Below the pieces are notes generated by a model, which had not been told where the DNA came from, did not search any database, and saw nothing but the letters and a program-made list of their open reading frames with translations. Of a DNA stretch of 64,000 nt, positions 57,101-64,000 are shown piece after piece. Made by a program: the position numbers and the translations under genes. Numbering within the stretch: the stretch's first letter is position 1; the number at the start of each line of letters is the position of its first letter. The stretch is from Strigamia acuminata (Eukaryota > Arthropoda > Chilopoda > Geophilomorpha > Linotaeniidae): assembly GCA_949358305.1 (NCBI GenBank), contig OX442315.1:19494427-19558426 (forward strand). The letters run 5' to 3'.

Positions 57101-58378
57101 CTGAGGATTTGTGGTGACTCAATTCTGTTTCATGAATCTTGATGGAGCCTCGAGTGAACCCTTGTTGATTTGCACAACAGAAATCGATAGGTGGAGGAGG
57201 TGATTGTTTGATTGCTTTGATTCTTGTTGTTTGCAATCAAGTTTATGAAGACGGAATCAGCTACAAGCACAGCACCGCTTGTTGTGCTCTGCGAGCTCAC
57301 CGAATTTGCTCAACGTTTCATTAACGCCTTATTTCCTGGAGTAAATTAAATTTTTGCCACTCAAATTCGTTCATTTCCTTAGCGAAATAAAACCACCATA
57401 CATTTTATCTTTTGTCAAGAAAATAAATAACTTTGGGGCTTTTAATTTGCAAGTATGTGCGGTTTTACAATCTCCCAAAGTGGGAATTGAAAAGTTGAAC
57501 ATTTTCTTTATTTTTTTTTTAACTTTATAAACATAGATATTAGCGAAAGATAGCAAATTTACTTCTTTTATTTTTATTTCTATTTTTGGATTTGTTATGA
57601 ATTTTGCAACACTGGAAGAAACTTTAATAATTTTGGCAGAGCATATGTTATGCACAGGAAATTAATTGAGACTTAGTTTTAATAGGATCTCGCGAAAACA
57701 AAAACATGTCCGCATTTAAAGTTTAAAGTTATTTTGTATCGATTAGCAGGAAAGGTGAAAACCTCCAGTAATTTAATTAGTTGTTAGTTGTTCGCTCACC
57801 AAGTTCAAAAACAACTTCTTTTCTATTTGTACGAAATTTATGTTTGTAATAAAAAACAAACAAATTTGAATGAGGAAACGAAGAAAATTATACTGCAGTA
57901 AACCTAAAGAGCAGCTCAGCAAGTATGAATCACAATAAACGATGCACCTGCTTCTCTATTTCACGAGAAGCGCCGTTATCAACAACAACTCTAATTTCTG
58001 ACGGTGGGCACCGCTACTAATAATTGTGGTGCAACAACAACAACAGCTTTACTTCAGTCTATATGTATGATTCCAAATTTTTACAAATTTTTGCTCACAA
58101 TACCCCACTTTATGTTAGTTTACTATTTCAATACATAATTTTAAACCTAAAGTTCTGTTTTTAATTGAAAATAATTGAGAAAACAACGTTAAATGTGCTT
58201 TTATTTGTGTATTTTTTTTAGGCCTAACCTACTTAGATCATGCCGGAGCAACATTGTACGCCGAAAGCCAACTACGATCGGTTTTCGATGACCTGAGCCA
58301 GTCAGTGTATGGAAATCCACATAGTTACAACGGGAGCGGTCAGATGAGTTTGGAATCCATTGATCAAGTTCGCTTTAG
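51122..58378 (+). CDS. mal: Molybdenum cofactor sulfurase, N-terminal exons 1-2 only (gene continues beyond window)
   Basis: MOCOS (maroon-like in flies) transfers sulfur from cysteine to the molybdenum cofactor of xanthine dehydrogenase and aldehyde oxidase, using PLP. Exon 1 is 51122-51251 and exon 2 is 58222-58378; together they encode 95 complete codons plus two bases of the next. Exon 1 gives a roughly 43-residue N-terminus with MAPELQKEFVRLK before the junction. Exon 2 gives GLTYLDHAGATLYAESQL, the start of the NifS-like aminotransferase fold, then YGNPHS and ESIDQVRF, all typical of the family. The PLP lysine and the C-terminal MOSC domains must lie to the right of 64000. Intron 1 is about 7 kb. 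The start could also be the internal ATG of MAPELQ, where similarity begins. The promoter is shared with the KH gene. Confidence 0.9.
51494..51827. mobile_element. MITE with TA target duplication in MOCOS intron 1
   Basis: Terminal inverted repeats of about 26 bases, GATGCGTTCAATCTTAAATG at the left and the complement of GGTGCGTTCAATCTTAAATG at the right, each followed inward by an ATTTC pentamer one base on, differ at two positions and are flanked on both sides by TA, the target duplication of Tc1/mariner-like elements. The inside carries further self-complementary GATTTC/GAAATC blocks and no transposase. It is a non-autonomous element of about 330 bp. Confidence 0.75.
53655..53681. repeat. 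(TTTA)n tetranucleotide repeat
   Basis: This is about six to seven TTTA units in the intron. Confidence 0.8.
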
Positions 58379-61300
58379 GTAGGAGACGAGACCATAAATT
58401 ACCTCTCGGACTCGCGGCCATATGTAACTGTCCTGTGCGATGTTGAGTGACTCGATGATATAGTGCACTTTCCAATACACGGTCACATACGAACACGAAT
58501 CTCGCAGGACTGTTACGTCGGAGGCTTGCACTTCGGTATCAAAACTCCCATTTGATTTATCGTGACTGGGAATTTGGTTTACAACTTTAAACCCCAGTTA
58601 TTTATCATTCCCATCATCTTTAATTTAATTGCTTTCCCATTTTCCCCTTCTCCGGCCAGTGTTTTTGATTAAGCGCGAACATTGTTAGTTTCTGGTTTAG
58701 GCCTAATGCGAAGACTATAAAAGGGGAATTTTCAGCTGCAAATGTAAACGCAATGAGTTTACGAGTGGAAATTTTTCAATAATCTTTGCATTTGCTTGTT
58801 TGTGTAATGGCAAATGGCAAACGTCTGCAATGAGTCGCTTGCTTTCTGACATTGACGTGTTATTTATGCAGCGCATCGGTCCGAAACTGCCTGCAGGTCA
58901 ACTGATTACTTGGACCTTAATATCGCCAAGCGAAATCAATAATTATACGGTGAATCAGTGCTAATTTGCTCAAGCCACGGCTGAACATTTTTACACAAAT
59001 AAATTATTTGGGCTTGCTCATTAAAACGCTTTGATTTGAACCTTTAATTACCGCATTCGTTATGCATAAATATTAAACATTCTTGTCTTTCCACGAATCA
59101 CATTTATAATAGAAAAAAACATGAAAAATGTATAAAAAATGGGTAGAATCGCTCATTAAAGTTAGAAATAGTGAATGGTGCTTCATAGAAATGGTAATTT
59201 CAGACTTTTAACTGAAAATAATCATACACATATCAATTGGAGGTTTCATTACTCTTTCATAGAAATCGATTGACGCGGCACGCACGAAGTCAATAGACAA
59301 AATGTTTGAAATAGGAAAAAAAAAGGGCAAGGGTAGCAAACTGGAATTAATGGAGCGAGATAAGATGTCATATTTTTTATGTAAGGTTAAAAAAAAGTAT
59401 TTTTTTTTTTAAACCTTTATAAAATTTTTTTTTTGAAGGAAGATAAATAAAAAAAGTTGAATTTTCCATTTAAAATTTGCACGGTTTTAAATTGTAACTT
59501 TAAATTAATGCGTGTAATTTATTTGTTATTCTGTTAATCTTTAATGTGCTTATTTTTAATGGTAAAGGTCAGTTAAAGGTATTGGAAAATGTTATATTTG
59601 TGCTTGAATGGTTAATGGGGTTTTGCGAGTTGAAGGATTTTGACGAAATTCTAAGAATTTGAGAATTTGTAAAACGAGATTTTTTTAAAAAAAAAAAAAA
59701 ATTGTTTCTTTTCTTTTGTTCTTTTTTCCTTTTTTTAAAAATTCACATATTTAATCTCGAGATAAGCCATTGAAATTTGTCAGCAAGAAAAAGAAAAACG
59801 GAAACGTCTTGGTTGAGTCTTATTGTACCTGAAGTAGTTCCACTGCGCATGCGCGGCAATCTCGTTATTACTTGAGATGACGTCAAGTTTCTAAATTTTT
59901 CAAATTTTGTTTTGAGATTGTAATGAGATTTTTTTTCTGCTCTTTTTTTTCTAGTTTTAAAAAATGGATGTCAAAATTGATCATGATAAGCATTAGTTAA
60001 TTATTAAAAGGTTTACGAGATAAAAAGGAATGAAACCACGTTGACACAATTCAAGTAATTTGTCATTATGAAGTAATTAAAATTGTGATTATATTTTACT
60101 GTTTTTCCATTGTGGCGTTTGTTTAACGCTGGAAAACAAAACAGATGAACGATTGCGAGAAGGAAAACTTTTTAATGTTGTTTTGTTTTAAGCCTTAACG
60201 TGACATTTGACGAAAAACAAAAATTAATATTAAATTAGCTACGTAAGAAAGAAACCGGGGTACTAGTAAGACTCTACAGATCATTTCACTAATGAGACTC
60301 GTATCTCTGAATGAAATACTAATATTGGCTTATTCTAAATCCTAATAAAGAAAATGGAAAAAATTTCTAAGAATATAAAAATGTTTTTTGAGTTTTTAAT
60401 AGAAATTCGAAGCATGGGCTTCGATATGTTTGTCGCGCTTCTCCTTTTACATCAGCCGCATTGCATTAGCAGTCATTATTAGCGTTGACGTCACTCACAA
60501 ACAGCTCTGCTAAACGGAGCGACCAAAATTAATTTTAAAGCTTCGGTGAACAAAATAAGTATATTGTAATGAAGTGGTATTGATTAGCTATAGAATAATA
60601 TTTTTTTTTTAATTTTATAAACTGTTATACATTGCTTAAAACATTTGAATTTTGCATTATGCATTCAATGTGATTCAATCATAGATGAATTCAAAACAGG
60701 AATGGCGGATTTATGGTCCGGATTTATTAGAAAAATTATTTTTGCGAAAATGCATTTTGTAATACATTTTTGCGTGCTATTGGTATGCAAATGATATACA
60801 CTTTGTAAAATGCTTTCTCAATATTATTATTTGTCAAATATGAATTGATTTTCAATTGTAGTATGAAAGGCATTATTTAATGTACAAATAATATACTTAG
60901 TTTTACGAAATTGTGTATATTTTGGAATGCATTAAGCATAAATCAATATATTTTTTAAACAAATGGGACTGAATGTGTTTGAGATTAAGTTGTTTTTGTG
61001 TCAGTTTGTAGTTTAGTTTGTTGGGTTTTACAGGTTAATGGCAATTAAAATTCTTTAATTTTCACCCAATGAGCAAATTATGATCCACTTCTTGAACACA
61101 ATTATATTTTTACTCACATTTTTTGGAAGTTTAACTCCCGATCTAACTTATGTGGCAGTCATGTTGAATTTGTTGTCCATTCTATTTACGGAAACACTAA
61201 AAACAGTAAAAACAGAAAATTTGAATGCATTTAATTTCTCCTGTTTGTAAAACGACTCTCACTGAACACGAACACATGCAATAAAAATAAACTGATCCAC

Positions 61301-64000
61301 GTTTATTCTGGACCGACCAACCTTATCTAACGCTTATATTTACGACCTAATACCGCCTTTCAATGCTGACAGCACCCATTGTTATATACCGTTTGGCGAA
61401 GCATCTGTTTTCTAGGAGAGAGTTTTAAAAAATATTTTTATGATGGATTGGCTTGTTTGGTTTCATTACGCTGATGAGCGACGTCTCAGTTTGAGCAACT
61501 GACTGAGCACGTGCAACACTGAAAAGTGACTTTATCTCGAAGTTAGTTCTAGCTTTAAGACAAATTTAGCAATGCTGCCTGCCAAAAGGGTTTGGTTTTG
61601 CAAAGAAAAGCAATGATTAAACGAATTCGGAAATTAACTGTTTGGGATCGGCTCGGTTTTGTACAAATCGAAGGGCCAAATACGCATTCCCGGTTTGTCG
61701 AATCGTTTTGTGATGAAACTTGAATTGCGTTTCGAAATGGGGAGTAAAAAAGGAATTCTGAACACATCTAATGCTAAAATCCATTAAACTTCTTTGCATT
61801 TCACATAAGGAGTTAATGTTTAAAGAAGTGGAAAAGGTAAAACGAAAAGAGCAAATAGTTTCGATTTGTTTAATGTTTAATCGTTTTGTAATATCAGCCA
61901 GACATATTTTTATTCCGCATGAAAAGTTGAAGTAATTGGCCAATTGAGTTTGGAATGTATTTGGCACGATGATAAATTAGACAATTTTGTTCCAATTTCT
62001 GACCCGTTGAACCTGACTTCTGCAAGTATATATTGCCATGGTTACGTGGTTAATGGCAATATTGATGTTTGGTTTGGAAGGAAGCAACTAGAAAGTTATA
62101 GCTCATTAGGTAAGCTAATAATGATTATGATAATTGACGGTTATTTTTCAAACTGCAATAATTTTTACGTCGGTTGGCTCGTGGTAATAAACGAATCACT
62201 TCCCCCCTCGCATGTATTAAATGCAATAATTGACTATAAGCAAATGTGTAATATACGTATGAGGCCGCAGCCGGTTCCGTAATTCCGAATCGGCTTTTAT
62301 TGGAATTCATGTATTCACAATAGGCAATTTGCCACTGCGGATTTATTGCCTGCTGCGGATTTGATTTAAATGTTTTGGACGCGTCTTGCGTGTACTCGCA
62401 TTACTTTACGTTCCAAATGACCAAACCGTGAACTTCCTCGTATCGCCACTCGTATCATGTCGCATCATCTTTTAAATGGAACAAAAAATTGTTGGCTTAA
62501 TGGGGCATATCAACTTAATCCTTGAAAAGCTAAAGCTGTAGTTACACACGTGTAGGATTAAATTTGACTCATCGTGGCAAAGAAAAAGGGGGAATAAATA
62601 AGGGAGAAATTTAACTAATTGAGCTGGAATAATTAAAGTTTTTGTTTTAATTTTAAAGGGAGAATTGGAATTTGTTTGAGGGTGATGTCCGATCCGATTT
62701 GAATAATCAAATAATTCGCATTGCAGTTTGATGCAAAATCGTGAATTTTTTCTGTAAAATTATTTAGCATTTGTTTTTATAAGTTAAAATTTTTTGTTTT
62801 ATTTTACAGAAAAGCATTTTAATTTAGGCAATATATAAATTCATCTTTATTGTTCTTTTCGTGTTTGTCTTGTGTTTATTCGTGTTTGTTTAGAGCGTTT
62901 GCTATGATTAAATTTATCCGTTTTGTTTATGAAAACAAAACTTCGGGCGCGTATTTTCTTTTAGTATTGTAGTATCTCTTTCTTTTTCTTTAGGAATAAT
63001 TACAAAAAATTACTGGATGGAATCACAAGCTGTCTTTTTATTTTAATTTGCAATTTTCTTTTAGACAGTAATTAGTTTGTTGATAAGTCTCCCCGAAATA
63101 GTGTTTTTTTTTTTTTTTTTTTTTTGTTTTTTTTTTTAAATTTTTTTTTGTTTTACTTGAGTAAGTTGATATATATTAATGAATCTTCGTCTAAAAAATA
63201 CACTAATTACGTCGTCGTTTCGCTAAAAGTACGATGAACAACGCCTGATAACTGCAAGTTGATGGGTTTGGGTTAGAAGGCAAAACTGATGTTTTCTTTT
63301 CTCTTCTTCTAAAACTTTTGAACGGATGGAAAAGTAAAACAGAAAAAAAAAAATAAGTGCACCTGCAAGAGAAGGGAAAGAAGGAAAAGATAGAAAAAAG
63401 GTAAAAAACATAAATTTCTCTGTTCGACTTAAAACCATTTTTCTTTAAAGTTGCGTTTGTTTTTGTTTGGTTTGCAAAATAATCGACTTCGATTAAACAA
63501 ACAAACCAAGTGAAATTGTATCTAAAAAAAAATAATTGCACGGATGTAATTTGCGTGCCGATAATTTATAAAAGTGGAAAAAAATTAAATTAAATGTTTC
63601 GTAATGCATGGTTAAAATGGGGCCCAGTTAATTATTCTAATACAACAAGTTGATATCTCATCTTCCATCTTGCTGCTCATCTTCTCGTTTCCGTCCATGC
63701 AAGACGATGGCATGCCTCAGTGAATTATGATGATTTTTCCTCGAGCTGGCTTAGCTTATATGCTCGGCATTGGAACAGCTTTGGCCTCGTGGGACACCGT
63801 GTATTTTACTACTTTTATTACATAAACCGATGCTGGGAATAAGTCAGGTGGCGGTAGCGAGGGAAGTTCTGCATTTTAAAAGGAAATAAGCGAAAGAGAA
63901 ATTGAAAAGAAAAGAGGATATGGAGAAAGTAAGTTAGTGCACACTGCGCATGAAGAGGAGAGTAACTGTAAACTGTTTTTCCTTTCCTTTTCTTTCTTTT
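58379..64000 (+). other. MOCOS intron 2 (runs past the window)
   Basis: The donor AG/GTAGGA at 58379 opens an intron with no acceptor leading into a recognisable MOCOS exon before 64000. At 59844-59885 an NRF-1 palindrome and a perfect CRE sit 24 bases apart; a second CRE lies at 60486-60493. Long T runs lie near 63104-63135. No other gene is seen. Confidence 0.55.

Larger units (their letters stand above)
51252..58221 (+). other. MOCOS intron 1
   Basis: This is a 7-kb intron bounded by G/GTAACA and TTTTTTTTAG. Apart from the inverted-repeat element at 51494-51827 and a TTTA repeat (53655-53681), it holds no recognisable gene. Open frames near 55300-55620 and 56650-57240 lie in less AT-rich patches but match nothing I know. 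Confidence 0.6.

Noticed and set aside
61555-62282. Overlapping 112-116 codon frames in MOCOS intron 2
   Set aside because: They do not resemble the expected next MOCOS segment or any family I know, and the composition is that of the intron.

Overview
The window is animal nuclear DNA, most likely from an insect. The genes are split by short AT-rich introns with GT..AG borders, the intergenic DNA is very AT-rich with many TAA/AAT microsatellites, and the proteins are the animal forms of their families, including an ortholog of the fly gene mushroom-body expressed (mub) and a maroon-like type MoCo sulfurase. The species cannot be named from the sequence. I assigned exons by hand: splice phase closes on every junction of the eight genes complete in this window, and the ninth (MOCOS) runs off the right edge.

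Layout, left to right. 1-4.3 kb is non-coding. 4.3-6.2 kb (+) is 3-hydroxyisobutyrate dehydrogenase (mitochondrial valine catabolism), convergent with Lunapark (-, 7.6-12.9 kb), which stabilises ER three-way junctions. Lunapark is divergent from the single-exon TMEM169 gene (+, 13.9-14.8 kb). A gap at 14.8-17.6 kb holds a palindrome-rich inverted-repeat element and a GC-rich patch with degenerate repeats. A compact (+) pair follows: CCDC12 (spliceosome-associated) and, about 220 bp later, CRPPA/ISPD (CDP-ribitol synthesis for dystroglycan glycosylation). DAZAP2 (-) converges on CRPPA and is divergent from Cullin-1 (+, 24.6-28.1 kb), the scaffold of SCF ubiquitin ligases.

28-51 kb is dominated by one minus-strand gene, a three-KH-domain poly(rC)-binding protein of the mub/PCBP family. 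Its common coding exons lie at 42.7-45.9 kb, candidate 5' exons at 46.8-47.0 and 50.7-50.9 kb, and several phase-compatible alternative last exons spread from 42.4 to 35.8 kb. The gene-free stretch at 28.1-35.8 kb may be a long 3' UTR or plain intergenic DNA. A GC-rich divergent promoter near 51 kb separates it from MOCOS/maroon-like (+), of which only the first two coding exons (51.1 and 58.2 kb) are present, with introns of about 7 kb and more than 5.6 kb.

The genes are unrelated housekeeping or regulatory genes and form no pathway cluster. The observations most worth a second look are the set of mutually exclusive phase-2 terminal exons of the KH gene, the two microexons that build its first KH domain, two inverted-repeat elements (one a TA-flanked MITE), and a possible secreted-peptide exon lying antisense inside the KH gene.
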